Assembly (NCBI GenBank): GCA_022572185.1 | Contig: JACZWL010000002.1 | Location: 1 to 64,000, forward strand | Reading direction: 5' to 3' | Source: Pseudomonadota bacterium | GTDB taxonomy: Bacteria; Pseudomonadota; Gammaproteobacteria; Steroidobacterales; Woeseiaceae | Length of the DNA: 64,000 nt | Shown here: piece after piece, positions 17,255 to 25,788 of the stretch | How positions within the stretch are numbered: position 1 is the first letter of the stretch | Layout: every line of letters starts with the position of its first letter | The notes under the pieces: model-generated | What the model saw: only the letters and a program-made list of their open reading frames with translations | What the model was told of the DNA's origin: nothing | Database searches by the model: none | Position numbers and translations under genes: made by a program

Positions 17255-18613
17255 ATGTTTGACAATCTTTCTGGCCGACTCACACAGGCGGCACGCAAGC
17301 TGACCGGCAAGGGTCGCCTGAGTGAGTCCAATATCAAGGATACTCTGCGGCAGGTTCGGCTCGCGCTACTGGAAGCCGACGTCGCACTCCCGGTCGTCAA
17401 GGCGTTTATCGAACGCATCAGGGAGCGTGCTGTCGGTGAAGAGGTCGGCAAGAGCCTGTCGCCCGGACAGGCACTCGTCAAAATCATCCACAGCGAACTC
17501 GTTCGACTGCTTGGCGGCGATCATGAACCGCTGAATCTTCAAGCCCAGCCGCCCGTTGTGATAATGCTCGTCGGGTTACAGGGAGCGGGCAAGACGACGA
17601 CCGCCGCCAAGCTTGCGAAACGGCTGATCGACGCCGATAAAAAACGGGTCATGCTGGTAAGCGTGGATGTTCACAGGCCTGCCGCTATTCTTCAGCTGGA
17701 AATGCTCGCCGGGGAAATCGGTGCGATGCATTGCGCCAGCGACAGCAGCGAGAATCCCGAGATGATCATGGAACGGGCTTTGGACGAGAGCCGCCGTTCG
17801 CATGCCGATGTATTGATCGTCGATACCGCCGGACGACTGCACGTCGATGACGCGATGATGGCAGAGGTCATCAGCGTGCATAAGAAGTCGAACGCGCACG
17901 AAACGCTATTCATCGTCGACAGTATGGCTGGACAGGATGCCGTCAATTCGGCTCTCGTCTTCGATGAGAGCCTGCCGCTGACCGGCATTATCCTCACCAA
18001 AACTGACGGTGACGCCAAAGGCGGTGCGGCCCTGTCGGTACGCCAAGTCACCGGCAAGCCGATTCGATTCATGGGGATCGGAGAGAAAATAGATGCCCTG
18101 GAGGCATTTCACCCGGAGCGTATGGCCTCGAGAATACTCGGCATGGGAGACGTGTTGTCACTGGTCGAGGAAATAGAAGGCAAGGTCAGTCGCGACAAAG
18201 CAAACAAGCTCCAGAAAAAGTTGAAAAGGGGCCGAGGTTTTGACTTATCCGATTTAAGGGACCAATTCGAACAGATGTTGAGCATGGGCGGCATCGGCGC
18301 GATGCTCGAAAAACTGCCAATACCGGGCAATGTTGATCCGGGTGCGCTCAAAGACATGGCAAATGAACAGCAACTCAAGCGCCAGATTGCCATTATTCAC
18401 TCCATGACAGCGGATGAGCGTCGTTTTCCGAAGACTATCAATGGCTCCCGCAAGCGGCGCATCGCGAATGGTTCTGGCATGCAGGTGCAGGATGTGAATC
18501 GTCTGCTGAAACAGCACATGCAGATGGAAAAAATGATGAAGAAAATGTCCCGTGGCGGCATCAAGAAGATGATGCGCAGACTGCCACCAGGGATGACGCC
18601 GCCGGGGAGCTAA
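17255..18613 (+). CDS. ffh: Signal recognition particle protein Ffh
   Basis: Ffh is the SRP54 GTPase that, with 4.5S RNA (present here at 58562-58668), delivers nascent membrane proteins to FtsY. The protein has the N domain (MFDNLSGRLTQAARKLTGKG), the G domain with GLQGAGKTTTAAKLA near residue 107, DTAGRLHVD near 190, and TKTDGDAKGGAALS. The methionine-rich M domain follows (MQMEKMMKKMSRGGIKKMMRRLPPG). Length (452) is normal. It starts at the ATG at 17255 with a weak Shine-Dalgarno. It is followed by a structured repeat, so rpsP probably has its own promoter. Confidence 0.96.
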   Translation: MFDNLSGRLTQAARKLTGKGRLSESNIKDTLRQVRLALLEADVALPVVKAFIERIRERAVGEEVGKSLSPGQALVKIIHSELVRLLGGDHEPLNLQAQPPVVIMLVGLQGAGKTTTAAKLAKRLIDADKKRVMLVSVDVHRPAAILQLEMLAGEIGAMHCASDSSENPEMIMERALDESRRSHADVLIVDTAGRLHVDDAMMAEVISVHKKSNAHETLFIVDSMAGQDAVNSALVFDESLPLTGIILTKTDGDAKGGAALSVRQVTGKPIRFMGIGEKIDALEAFHPERMASRILGMGDVLSLVEEIEGKVSRDKANKLQKKLKRGRGFDLSDLRDQFEQMLSMGGIGAMLEKLPIPGNVDPGALKDMANEQQLKRQIAIIHSMTADERRFPKTINGSRKRRIANGSGMQVQDVNRLLKQHMQMEKMMKKMSRGGIKKMMRRLPPGMTPPGS

Positions 18614-18680
18614 TGATCATTTCGGCGCCAAGCCGGACAATGGGGCAGTCACTTCGCTGAAGTTCGCTGGGCTTAAGGGT

Positions 18681-18825
18681 GCCAGAGCCGGGTGGCGGGA
18701 CAGTCGGTGAGCGTCGTATTGTCCGAGCGGAGCAGGATGCGGGAGCGAGGACACTACCGATGTGAGCGGAGTCAGGGATGGCGCAGCAAACTTTAGCGAA
18801 GCGACTGTCCCGGGAACCGGCGTGG
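18681..18825 (+). repeat. Structured intergenic repeat, copy 1 (downstream of ffh)
   Basis: This is a near-homologue of 36322-36470. Shared unpaired-looking blocks include CCGAGCGGAGCAGGA and CTTTAGCGAAGCG. An outer stem is formed by GCGGGACAGTCG (18695-18706) and CGACTGTCCCGG (18802-18813). An inner stem is formed by GTATTGTCC and GGACACTAC. A short stem is GTC-AGGGAT-GGC. Stem bases differ from copy 2 while pairing is kept. It lies between the ffh stop and the rpsP promoter. Confidence 0.75.
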
Positions 18826-18873
18826 ATATTACGAGATTGCTCCCAAAGGGCTGATTTTCCTTGGCAAAAATGC

Positions 18874-18901
18874 TTCACATTTCCCGGGAAATGCGTAAAA
18901 T
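18874..18901 (+). promoter_or_regulatory. Candidate sigma-70 promoter of rpsP operon
   Basis: A -35 like TTCACA (18874-18879) and a -10 TAAAAT (18896-18901) are separated by 16 bp, about 70 bp before the rpsP start and beyond the structured repeat. The GC-rich discriminator (GCGCGC) is usual for ribosomal-protein promoters. The -35 is imperfect. Confidence 0.5.
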
Positions 18902-18969
18902 GCGCGCTTTACTCGGGTTGGCTCCCGAGCTTGGGCATGTCTGCCTGTCATTGATTTAGCGGAATTGTA

Positions 18970-19617
18970 ATGGTCAGTATTCGTCTTTCGCGCGCTGGCG
19001 CGAAAAAACGTCCTTTTTACCACCTGGTGGTCACCGACAGTCGCAATCGTCGGGACGGCCGGTATATTGAACGGCTTGGCTTTTTTAGCCCACTTGCAAA
19101 GGAGAACGAAGAGGATCTTCGTATCGATCTGGAGCGCGTCGATTATTGGATAAGCCAGGGCGCACAACCCTCCGCTCGCGTGGCTTCCCTTCTGAAGGCC
19201 AAGCGAAAGGGGGTGTCGGTCTCAGGCGGCGGCAGGCGAAAGAAATCGGCAGGCGCCAGCAAGCGAAAGGAAGCCGTAGAGGCGACTGACAGCAAGCAGG
19301 AGGAAGCGGCCGAGGCGACTGACAGCAAGCAAGAGGAAGCGGCCGAGGCGACTGACAGCAAGCAAGAGAAAGCGGCCGAGGCGACCGACAGCAAGCAAGA
19401 GGAAGCGGCCGAGGCGACCGACAGCAAGCAAGAGAAAGCGGCCGAGGCGACCGACAGCAAGCAAGAGGAAGCGGCCGAGGCGACCGACAGCAAGCAAGAG
19501 AAAGCGGCCGAGGCGACTGACAGCAAGCAAGAGAAAGCGGCCGAGGCGACTGACAGCAAGCAAGAAGAGGCGACCGACGCGACTGATAGCAAGCAAGAGG
19601 ATGCGGCTGGCACCTGA
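18970..19617 (+). CDS. rpsP: 30S ribosomal protein bS16 with a ten-fold 11-residue repeat tail
   Basis: bS16 is an early-assembly protein of the 30S body. Residues 1-80 are a standard bS16 ([55 protein letters not shown]). A basic linker ([15 protein letters not shown]) leads into residues 100-209: ten tandem 11-residue units of the type [11 protein letters not shown], with E/K variation at the second position, then EDAAGT. At 215 residues it is more than twice the usual 80-90. The tail should be highly charged and either disordered or helical. The frame is intact through every unit, so the tail is translated if the gene is. The gene heads rpsP-rimM-trmD-rplS. Confidence 0.95.
   Translation: MVSIRLSRAGAKKRPFYHLVVTDSRNRRDGRYIERLGFFSPLAKENEEDLRIDLERVDYWISQGAQPSARVASLLKAKRKGVSVSGGGRRKKSAGASKRKEAVEATDSKQEEAAEATDSKQEEAAEATDSKQEKAAEATDSKQEEAAEATDSKQEKAAEATDSKQEEAAEATDSKQEKAAEATDSKQEKAAEATDSKQEEATDATDSKQEDAAGT
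19267..19596 (+). repeat. Ten 33-bp tandem repeats inside rpsP
   Basis: The unit GAGGCGACYGACAGCAAGCA plus GAGRAAGCGGCC recurs ten times without a frame-breaking indel. Silent variation (ACT/ACC for Thr) and one amino-acid position (Glu/Lys) differ between units. Identical neighbouring units suggest recent slippage or unequal crossing-over, so copy number probably varies between strains. Confidence 0.95.
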
Positions 19618-19644
19618 GGGTCTTGACGGGCGCAGTCGTTCTGA

Positions 19645-20172
19645 ATGCAGGCGGCAAGCAGAGTGGTGCGGAAAGAGATAACGCCGGTTGTCCTTGGTCG
19701 AATAGCAGGTGTCTTCGGCGTCAAGGGGTGGGTCAAGGTGTTTTCCTACACTGAGCCACGGGAGGCAATTCTCGATTATGAAAACTGGCTGCTGAAGCGT
19801 GGAGATGCCTGGCAAGAAATAACTGTTGAAGAAGGCAAGAGGCACGGCAGTTCGGTGATCGCGAAACTTGCGAACGTCGGGGACAGGGACGCGGCGGCAG
19901 AATTAATAGATTTCGATATCGTTGTGCGGCGCGAAGAGTTACCAGATACCGAAGAGCGTGAATATTACTGGACGGACCTGGAAGGATTGCAGGTCGTTCA
20001 CCGTGACGGCCGATCGCTGGGAAGAGTGGCGTATGTAATGGCGACAGGCGCGAACGATGTGCTGGTCGTGGAAGGGGATCGCGAATGTCTGATCCCGTTT
20101 GTGATGGACAGATTTATTCTGGATGTTGATCTTGCCAGGGGCGTGATCAGCGTTGATTGGGAATGGGACTGA
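19645..20172 (+). CDS. rimM: Ribosome maturation factor RimM
   Basis: RimM helps the 30S head assemble, binding uS19. The 175-residue protein has the N-terminal barrel ([35 protein letters not shown]) and the C-terminal PRC-barrel domain ([67 protein letters not shown]). The motif YWTDLEGL is diagnostic. A GTG at 19663 is an alternative start. It sits 27 bp after rpsP and 4 bp before trmD, the standard order. Confidence 0.95.
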   Translation: MQAASRVVRKEITPVVLGRIAGVFGVKGWVKVFSYTEPREAILDYENWLLKRGDAWQEITVEEGKRHGSSVIAKLANVGDRDAAAELIDFDIVVRREELPDTEEREYYWTDLEGLQVVHRDGRSLGRVAYVMATGANDVLVVEGDRECLIPFVMDRFILDVDLARGVISVDWEWD

Positions 20173-20176
20173 CCTA

Positions 20177-20947
20177 ATGCAGATATGCGTTGTCAGTATT
20201 TTTCCTGCGATGGTAGAAACGGTAGCCGAATACGGCGTCGTCGGGCGGGCGGCAGAACGCGGCCTGTTGTCCGTCGGGGGTATGAACCCAAGGGATTTTA
20301 CCAACGATGCACACCGCACGGTCGATGATCGTCCGTACGGTGGTGGTCCAGGCATGGTGATGAAATTCGAGCCTGCCGCGGCCGCGATTCGGGAAGCCCG
20401 GCGTGTGATGCCTGCCGGCTGCCCGGTGATCTGCCTGAGCCCGCAGGGTGCGGTATTTGACCAGGCGGCGGCGGAGCGACTAGCCCGATTGCCGGGGCTT
20501 ATTTTGCTGGCCGGCCGCTACGAGGGTGTCGACGAAAGACTCATTGAGGCTGAAGTCGATGAAGAATTGTCGCTGGGTGATTTCGTACTCAGCGGTGGGG
20601 AGATTGCGGCGATGGCCGTGATCGATGCAGTGGCAAGGTTGATTCCTGGTGTGCTCGGCGACGAGGATTCCGCATCGCAGGACTCTTTTGCAAGAGGCTT
20701 GCTGGATTGTCCACACTACACGCGCCCCGAAGAAATTGAAGGCCGGCGTGTGCCGCCAGTGTTGTTATCGGGTGATCACGCAAAGATTGCGCGTTGGCGG
20801 CACAAACAGGCCCTGGGCCGCAGTTATATGAGGCGTCCTGATCTTGTGAGAAAATTGAATCTGGACCATGAGCAACAGAAGTTGCTGGATGAGTTCCTGG
20901 ACGAGCAGGGGCCGGGGACAGCCAACGGGCAATTGGCCCGGCAATGA
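20177..20947 (+). CDS. trmD: tRNA (guanine-37-N1)-methyltransferase
   Basis: TrmD methylates G37 of tRNAs reading CNN/CGG codons to prevent +1 frameshifting. The SPOUT knot motifs are clear: [46 protein letters not shown] and [31 protein letters not shown] use the ATG at 20177 ([14 protein letters not shown], 256 aa); an earlier in-frame start would overlap rimM. The C-terminal domain carries [12 protein letters not shown]. Length and context are normal. Confidence 0.96.
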   Translation: MQICVVSIFPAMVETVAEYGVVGRAAERGLLSVGGMNPRDFTNDAHRTVDDRPYGGGPGMVMKFEPAAAAIREARRVMPAGCPVICLSPQGAVFDQAAAERLARLPGLILLAGRYEGVDERLIEAEVDEELSLGDFVLSGGEIAAMAVIDAVARLIPGVLGDEDSASQDSFARGLLDCPHYTRPEEIEGRRVPPVLLSGDHAKIARWRHKQALGRSYMRRPDLVRKLNLDHEQQKLLDEFLDEQGPGTANGQLARQ

Positions 20948-20981
20948 ATACAGCACCAGTGTTACTGGCAGGTAGAGAACG

Positions 20982-21332
20982 ATGAGCAAAATAATCGAGT
21001 CAATTGAACAGGAACAAATCAACAAGGAAATTCCGGACTTTGCACCAGGCGATACGGTGCTTGTTCAGGTCAGGGTCAAGGAAGGTACTCGCGAGCGTTT
21101 GCAAGCCTTCGAAGGTATCGTTATCGCGAAAAAAAATCGCGGCCTTAACTCATCCTTTACCGTTCGAAAAATTTCTCATGGCGAAGGCGTGGAACGGGTT
21201 TTCCAAACCCACAGCCCGGTGGTCAGTGCTATTCAGGTCAAACGCCGTGGCGACGTTCGTCGCGCGAAGCTCTATTTCCTTCGCGGTCGAACCGGAAAAG
21301 CAGCACGAATCAAAGAGAAAATTCGTCGGTAA
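20982..21332 (+). CDS. rplS: 50S ribosomal protein bL19
   Basis: bL19 lies at the 30S-50S interface. The 116 residues include [55 protein letters not shown] and the basic end [20 protein letters not shown]. The size is normal and there is no extension, in contrast with bS16 at the head of the same operon. Downstream lies a large inverted repeat instead of a simple terminator. Confidence 0.97.
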   Translation: MSKIIESIEQEQINKEIPDFAPGDTVLVQVRVKEGTRERLQAFEGIVIAKKNRGLNSSFTVRKISHGEGVERVFQTHSPVVSAIQVKRRGDVRRAKLYFLRGRTGKAARIKEKIRR

Positions 21333-21365
21333 AACCTGATACCAATAAGGGGTCAGAAAGAAATC

Positions 21366-21462
21366 GTGCCGGGCACTGACTTATTTGACTTATCGAACAT
21401 GCAAGCTAGCTTGGCGGCGGCCAGCCGCAAGTCGATAAGTCAAATAAGTCAGTGCCCGGCAC
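21366..21462. repeat. Large inverted repeat (31-bp perfect arms) after rplS
   Basis: The arms 21366-21396 and 21432-21462 are perfectly complementary (outermost GTGCCGGGCACTGACTTATT). The 35-nt loop contains the palindrome AAGCTAGCTT and a second hairpin GCGGC/GCCGC. GGGGTCAGAAAG just outside the left arm recalls the GGGGTC arm of the palindrome at 3248-3299. It may serve as the rplS terminator or be a REP/RAYT-type mobile palindrome. Confidence 0.8.
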
Positions 21463-21577
21463 CAAAAACGTGATCCCTTACCTGATAGGACACCCCGTTT
21501 TACGTAAGACGTCCGTATCATTAGGGATCCAGGGATTTGGGGTGGAACCTATCCACTCAAGAGGGGTCTGTCGTGGC

Positions 21578-22456
21578 ATGAGCACCATGCATGGAATCGG
21601 TGTGCGAATCAGCCTGTTAGGAGTCTGCATTGGCGCATGCTTGTCGCTGTCCGGTTGCGCTTCCCTGATGTCTTCTGCGGCCAGCGGTCTGGCCGACAAC
21701 CTGTCGGCAGCCGTTCTGAATCAAAATGACCCTGAAACCGTGCGGGACGGTGCACCGGCGTACCTGCTGCTGCTCGACAGTTTTCTCGAAGGCAGTCCTG
21801 ACGATCCGGCGCTGCTGATGGCGGCTGCCAATTTGTACGCGTCCTACGGTGCGGTTTTTGCGGATGACGAAGAGCGGGCCGCCCGCCTTACCGAGAGAGC
21901 CCAGAACTATGCGCAGAGGGCAGTCTGTGTACGTTTTCCTGCGGGCTGCAACTGGACCAGGGCGCCATATGACGAGTTCACCGGGACTCTTCACGGGCTC
22001 AGCAGCAAACATGCAGATGTCACCTACAGTTACGCGATCGCGTCGCTTTCTTACATTCGTGCCCACAGCGATGACTGGAATGCGCTGGCAAGATTGCCAC
22101 ACATGGAAGCACTGCTTATCAAGTACCTGGACATTAGCGAATCTGCCGATGATTGCGACGTGTATAACTATCTGGGCATTTTGCTGACCTTGAGACCGCC
22201 GGCACTCGGCGGAGAGCAGGAAAGAGGTCGCGACTACTTTGAGCGTTCCATCGAATGTTCCAAAGGCCTCGACTTGTCCGTGAAAGTAGAATTTGCGCGA
22301 GGCTATGCGCGAATGCTTTACGAACGTGAATTGCATGACCGCCTGCTTGATGAAGTCATGGCTGCAGATCCAAATGTGCCGGGCTATACACTAACGAACG
22401 TTTTGGCGCAGCGTGATGCTGCCGACATGCTGGCCAGTGCTGATGATTACTTCTGA
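21578..22456 (+). CDS. TRAP transporter-associated lipoprotein TatT
   Basis: A 292-residue lipoprotein: the signal peptide VRISLLGVCIGACLSLSGC ends in lipobox LSGC, followed by an all-helical TPR-like body (AYLLLLDSFLEGSPDDPALLMAAANLYASYGAVFADD, RAQNYAQRAVCV). TatT proteins, described structurally from Treponema, trimerise and cooperate with a DctP-type receptor. The gene directly precedes dctP here, which supports the call. The ATG at 21578 follows GAGGGG; an ATG three codons on is an alternative. Several cysteines (CVRFPAGCNW, DDCDVYN, IECSKG) are unusual for a periplasmic lipoprotein and may form disulfides. Confidence 0.8.
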   Translation: MSTMHGIGVRISLLGVCIGACLSLSGCASLMSSAASGLADNLSAAVLNQNDPETVRDGAPAYLLLLDSFLEGSPDDPALLMAAANLYASYGAVFADDEERAARLTERAQNYAQRAVCVRFPAGCNWTRAPYDEFTGTLHGLSSKHADVTYSYAIASLSYIRAHSDDWNALARLPHMEALLIKYLDISESADDCDVYNYLGILLTLRPPALGGEQERGRDYFERSIECSKGLDLSVKVEFARGYARMLYERELHDRLLDEVMAADPNVPGYTLTNVLAQRDAADMLASADDYF

Positions 22457-22508
22457 TACGCGTTTAGTGCCTGCTACCATTGCAAAACAGCTTCGACGGA
22501 GAATGCTG

Positions 22509-23681
22509 ATGCGAATTGTTATTTGTCTCGTCGCTGCCACCTTTCTGTCTGTGGTCAATATTTCCAGTGCGGAAGCCAGGACACAGTTCAAGATAGCGAC
22601 GCTTCTTCCCGAGAATACGGATCGCGTGAAGAGAATGCGCGCGGCTGCCGATGAAATCGAGGAGCGCACAAATGGCCGCGTTTCGTTCAAGTATTACTTC
22701 GGCGGAAGTCAGGGGAGTGACGACAAAGTACTTTATAAGATGAAGATCGGCCAGCTTCACGGCTCGACTTATTCGCCGGCTGCTTTACAGAAGGTTTATC
22801 CGGACATCAACATTTATGGCTTGCCATTCATCTTCGAGTCGGAGGATGAAGTGGACTATGTTCGCAAAATTATGGACGTCAAGTTTCAAAGGGGACTTGA
22901 AGAAGCAGGCTTTGTGAATTTCGGCTTTGCGGGCGGTGGTTTTGCGATGGTCTTGTCCAATAAGCCAGTCCGCAGTCACAATGATCTGAAAGGCCAGAAA
23001 GTATGGGTGCCCGAAGGCGATGTATTCAGCTATGAAGCGATGCAGGCGCTGAAGTTGACACCGGTCCCATTGGAAATAGCGAATGTAATGACCGGCCTGC
23101 AGACGGGCTTGATTGATATTGTTGCGATTCCTCCAGCAGGTGCCCTGATTTTTCAATGGCACACCAAAGTCAATTACGTAACGCGAATGCCGGTTATTTT
23201 CACCATGTATTTCATGGTCATTGATGCAAGGGCGTTTAGGCGAATAGAGGCAGCTGATCAGGCGATCGTCAGAGAGGTAATGGGCCGCCTCTACGCTGAG
23301 TTCGATGCGGCTGAGCGAAAAGATGCGCCCAATGCCATGCAAGCGTTAATTAATTCCGGCGTCGAAAGCGTGGAGCCGCTTCCTGACGAGTTCGAGAAGT
23401 TGCGAAAAGAGACGGCCATAGCGAACCGGAGCATGGCGGATCGCGGCATGTTCTCGTCTGAACTGCTGGAAGAGATGTTGTCACACGTGCAGGAATTTCG
23501 GCGCGCGCAGGCGTCCCGTGACACGATGACGTGCGTGCAGGCGGGGGATGAAGTTGACGCCGGGGAGCAGATCGTCCCCGCGACTGAAACCAAAGTGAGG
23601 GAAGCAGGCGGCATGGATGTTTGTGAACCCGATGCAAGCGCGACAGAACCGCTCGAACAGGCTTCTGGGAGCGAAAGCTAG
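22509..23681 (+). CDS. dctP: TRAP transporter solute receptor, DctP family, with C-terminal extension
   Basis: This is a periplasmic substrate-binding subunit. The signal peptide MRIVICLVAATFLSVVNISSAEA is followed by a DctP fold (FKIATLLPENTDRVKRMRAAADEIEERTNGRV, GLPFIFESEDEVDYVRKIMD, GFAGGGFAMVLSN, LKGQKVWVPEGDVFSYEAMQALKLTP). The ATG at 22509 has GGAG 7 nt upstream. At 390 residues it exceeds the usual ~330; the last ~50 residues (after QEFRRAQASRD) form an acidic, Ser/Ala-rich tail with two cysteines. The ligand is not deducible. Its TAG stop overlaps the end of a MITE-like element. Confidence 0.88.
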   Translation: MRIVICLVAATFLSVVNISSAEARTQFKIATLLPENTDRVKRMRAAADEIEERTNGRVSFKYYFGGSQGSDDKVLYKMKIGQLHGSTYSPAALQKVYPDINIYGLPFIFESEDEVDYVRKIMDVKFQRGLEEAGFVNFGFAGGGFAMVLSNKPVRSHNDLKGQKVWVPEGDVFSYEAMQALKLTPVPLEIANVMTGLQTGLIDIVAIPPAGALIFQWHTKVNYVTRMPVIFTMYFMVIDARAFRRIEAADQAIVREVMGRLYAEFDAAERKDAPNAMQALINSGVESVEPLPDEFEKLRKETAIANRSMADRGMFSSELLEEMLSHVQEFRRAQASRDTMTCVQAGDEVDAGEQIVPATETKVREAGGMDVCEPDASATEPLEQASGSES

Positions 23682-23965
23682 TACTCCGTCAAGGTGATAT
23701 TGATGGATTCAGAGCTACCCAGATGATCCAGGACAAGGCGCAGTCCGCAGGGAACGGCATGTCCTTTGCAAGGACTGCAACGCGGTATTGGATCATCTGG
23801 GTAGCTCCCTTCGGGCGAGCCGTGCAGCGGTCGTCCGCGGTGTTGCGCCTCCTGGCAAGGATGTGCCATTACCGGCGAGGTGCGCCGGGCGGTTTTTTAT
23901 GCCCTCTGGGTGCAACCGCTTCACGACTCGCTGAACCCATCATTATCACCTTGACGGAGTACTAG
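23678..23965. mobile_element. MITE-like element between dctP and dctQ
   Basis: A 280-bp insert (23682-23961) starts TACTCCGTCAAGGTGATA and ends with its reverse complement. Homology of the two ends extends over about 30 bp with few mismatches. CTAG flanks both ends (23678-23681 and 23962-23965), consistent with a 4-bp target duplication. An inner inverted pair (GCTACCCAGATGATCCA near 23714, TGGATCATCTGGGTAGC near 23790) lies within. No transposase is encoded, so it would be moved in trans, perhaps by an IS5-like enzyme given the CTAG target. Confidence 0.8.
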
Positions 23966-23967
23966 TA

Positions 23968-24492
23968 ATGACTGGAGCAATATCCAGGTTGCTCGCTCGC
24001 CTGGAGCGTTGGGGAACCGCGGCGGAAAACGCGTCGCTGGTACTGTTGTTGGGCTCTTTGATGATACTGGCGGTCGGCCAGATCGTCTTACGCACCTTTT
24101 TCGACTCCGGCCTGATATGGGCGGATGAGTTACTGAGAATCATGGTGCTCTGGATCGCGCTGATCGCGTCGGTTGCAGCGGCTCGAAGCAAGCGGCACCT
24201 CAGAATCGACATACTTTCGCATTTCGTTCCCGAACGATATACACAGGTTCCCGGCATCATCGTCGATGGATTTACTTCTTCGATCTGTGGTCTGCTTGCG
24301 TGGCACTCGTTCCGCTTCCTGCAGATCACGATAGAGATGGACGACACGGTACTCGTGGATTTTCCATCGTGGATTGCATATGGCATTTTGCCTGTGGCAT
24401 TTTTCCTGATGTGCTACCGCTTTTTCGTGTTGTGTGCAAAAGGAATGGTCGATATTTTTAGCGCGAAAAAAGTTCCGGAAGCAGCGAAATGA
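23968..24492 (+). CDS. dctQ: TRAP transporter small membrane subunit DctQ
   Basis: DctQ is the small, four-helix subunit that joins the large permease subunit. The 174-residue protein has membrane segments ASLVLLLGSLMILAVGQIVLRTFF, LLRIMVLWIALIASVAAARS, FTSSICGLLAWHSFRFLQI and IAYGILPVAFFLMCYRFFVLC, and the family feature WADELLRIMVLW followed by SKRHLRIDIL. The ATG overlaps by 4 bp with dctM downstream. The Shine-Dalgarno GGAG (23956-23959) lies inside the MITE terminal repeat, so translation of this gene now depends on element sequence. Confidence 0.9.
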   Translation: MTGAISRLLARLERWGTAAENASLVLLLGSLMILAVGQIVLRTFFDSGLIWADELLRIMVLWIALIASVAAARSKRHLRIDILSHFVPERYTQVPGIIVDGFTSSICGLLAWHSFRFLQITIEMDDTVLVDFPSWIAYGILPVAFFLMCYRFFVLCAKGMVDIFSAKKVPEAAK

Positions 24493-25748
24493 TATTGCTC
24501 GGGTTGGTGCTTGTGCTCTTGGCCGTTTTTGGCGCACCGCTATTCGCGGTAATCGCGACAAGTGCCATGCTCGGATACCACAAGGAAGGAATCGACCTGA
24601 TGGCAATGGCTATTGAGGTTCTCGGCATTTCACAGATGCCGTTTCTTTCGGCAATACCGCTGTTCACTTTTGCCGGATATCTTCTAAGTGAAAGTGGTGC
24701 TCCCGGCCGCCTTGTGCGGCTCACTGGTGCGGTTCTCGGCTGGATGCCCGGTGGGCTCGCGCTTGTGGCTCTGGGTGCCTGTGCATTTTTCACCGCATTT
24801 ACCGGAGCATCAGGCGTCACGATCATTGCTCTTGGGGCGATTCTCTATCCAGCGCTAAAGGAAGACGGTTACCCGGATAATTTTAATCTCGGCCTTGTCA
24901 CGACCTCTGGCAGCCTGGGTTTGCTATTTGCGCCATCGTTGCCACTTATCCTTTACGGCATTGTTGCCGAAGTCTCGATAGATAACCTGTTTCTGGCCGG
25001 CATTCTGCCAGGTTTGCTCATGCTGATGATGTTGTCGGGGTGGAGCCTCTGGGTCAATCGGGCTAACCGAAAACCGCTCGCTACATTTTCATGGCGCAAG
25101 GTTGGGGCATCACTGCGTGAGTCGATTTGGGAGTTACCGCTTCCGATCGTTGTTCTCGGCGGAATTTATTCCGGCTTCTTTGCGGTTTCGGAAGCTGCTG
25201 CTGTTACGGCACTGTATGTGTTGATTGTAGAAGTCGTCATTCATCGCGAAATAAAGCTGTCGGAGCTGCCACGCATCATGCGTGAGTCCATGCTGCTTGT
25301 CGGGGGAATACTCATCATTTTGGGCGTGTCCCTCGCATCAACGAATTATTTGATCGATGCTGGTGTGCCACAGAAAATACTGGAATTTGTATCGACATTT
25401 GTGAGCGGTCAGGCAAGTTTCCTGTTCCTGTTGCTAATTTTTCTGCTCATACTTGGGGCAATTCTGGATATTTTTTCGGCCACGGTGTTGGTCGTACCCT
25501 TAATTTTGCCGATTGCCGCGCAGTACGGTATAGACGAAGTTCATCTGGGCATCGTATTTCTTGCCGCTATGCAATTGGGTTATCTGACGCCGCCGGTCGG
25601 GTTGAACCTGTTTATCGCGAGCTATCGATTCGATAAGCCCATAATGACGGTCTATTCAGCGACATTCCCGTTTCTGATGATTCTTTTGTTATCCGTTATC
25701 CTGATCATGTACTGGCCGCAGTTATCTCTTTTTCTGGTACCAAACTGA
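24489..25748 (+). CDS. dctM: TRAP transporter large permease subunit DctM
   Basis: DctM is the Na+-driven, elevator-type large subunit. The 419 residues form about 12 spans. Signature regions are ALGACAFFTAFTGASGVTIIALGAILYPAL, GLVTTSGSLGLLFAPSLPLILYGIVAE, GGIYSGFFAVSEAAAVTALYVLIVE and LGIVFLAAMQLGYLTPPVGLNLFIASY. It starts 4 bp inside dctQ. The subunit set is complete (T, P, Q, M), so the transporter should work if the interrupted operon is still transcribed. Confidence 0.93.
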   Translation: MILLGLVLVLLAVFGAPLFAVIATSAMLGYHKEGIDLMAMAIEVLGISQMPFLSAIPLFTFAGYLLSESGAPGRLVRLTGAVLGWMPGGLALVALGACAFFTAFTGASGVTIIALGAILYPALKEDGYPDNFNLGLVTTSGSLGLLFAPSLPLILYGIVAEVSIDNLFLAGILPGLLMLMMLSGWSLWVNRANRKPLATFSWRKVGASLRESIWELPLPIVVLGGIYSGFFAVSEAAAVTALYVLIVEVVIHREIKLSELPRIMRESMLLVGGILIILGVSLASTNYLIDAGVPQKILEFVSTFVSGQASFLFLLLIFLLILGAILDIFSATVLVVPLILPIAAQYGIDEVHLGIVFLAAMQLGYLTPPVGLNLFIASYRFDKPIMTVYSATFPFLMILLLSVILIMYWPQLSLFLVPN

Positions 25749-25788
25749 AGATATTTGAATTGACTGTTAAAATGCTGAGGAAATATTC

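Noticed and set aside
19267-19596. CRISPR array in the rpsP repeat region
   Set aside because: Units are contiguous with no unique spacers, in frame with bS16, and no cas genes are in the window.
19085-19736. Long minus-strand frames over the rpsP repeats (Cys/Leu/Ser/Pro-rich repeat proteins)
   Set aside because: They are mirror readings of the 33-bp repeats in rpsP, have no ribosome-binding sites, and disappear outside the repeat.
23723-23965. 80-residue frame inside the MITE
   Set aside because: It ends in the terminal repeat, lacks a ribosome-binding site and has no transposase motif; the element is too small to be autonomous.
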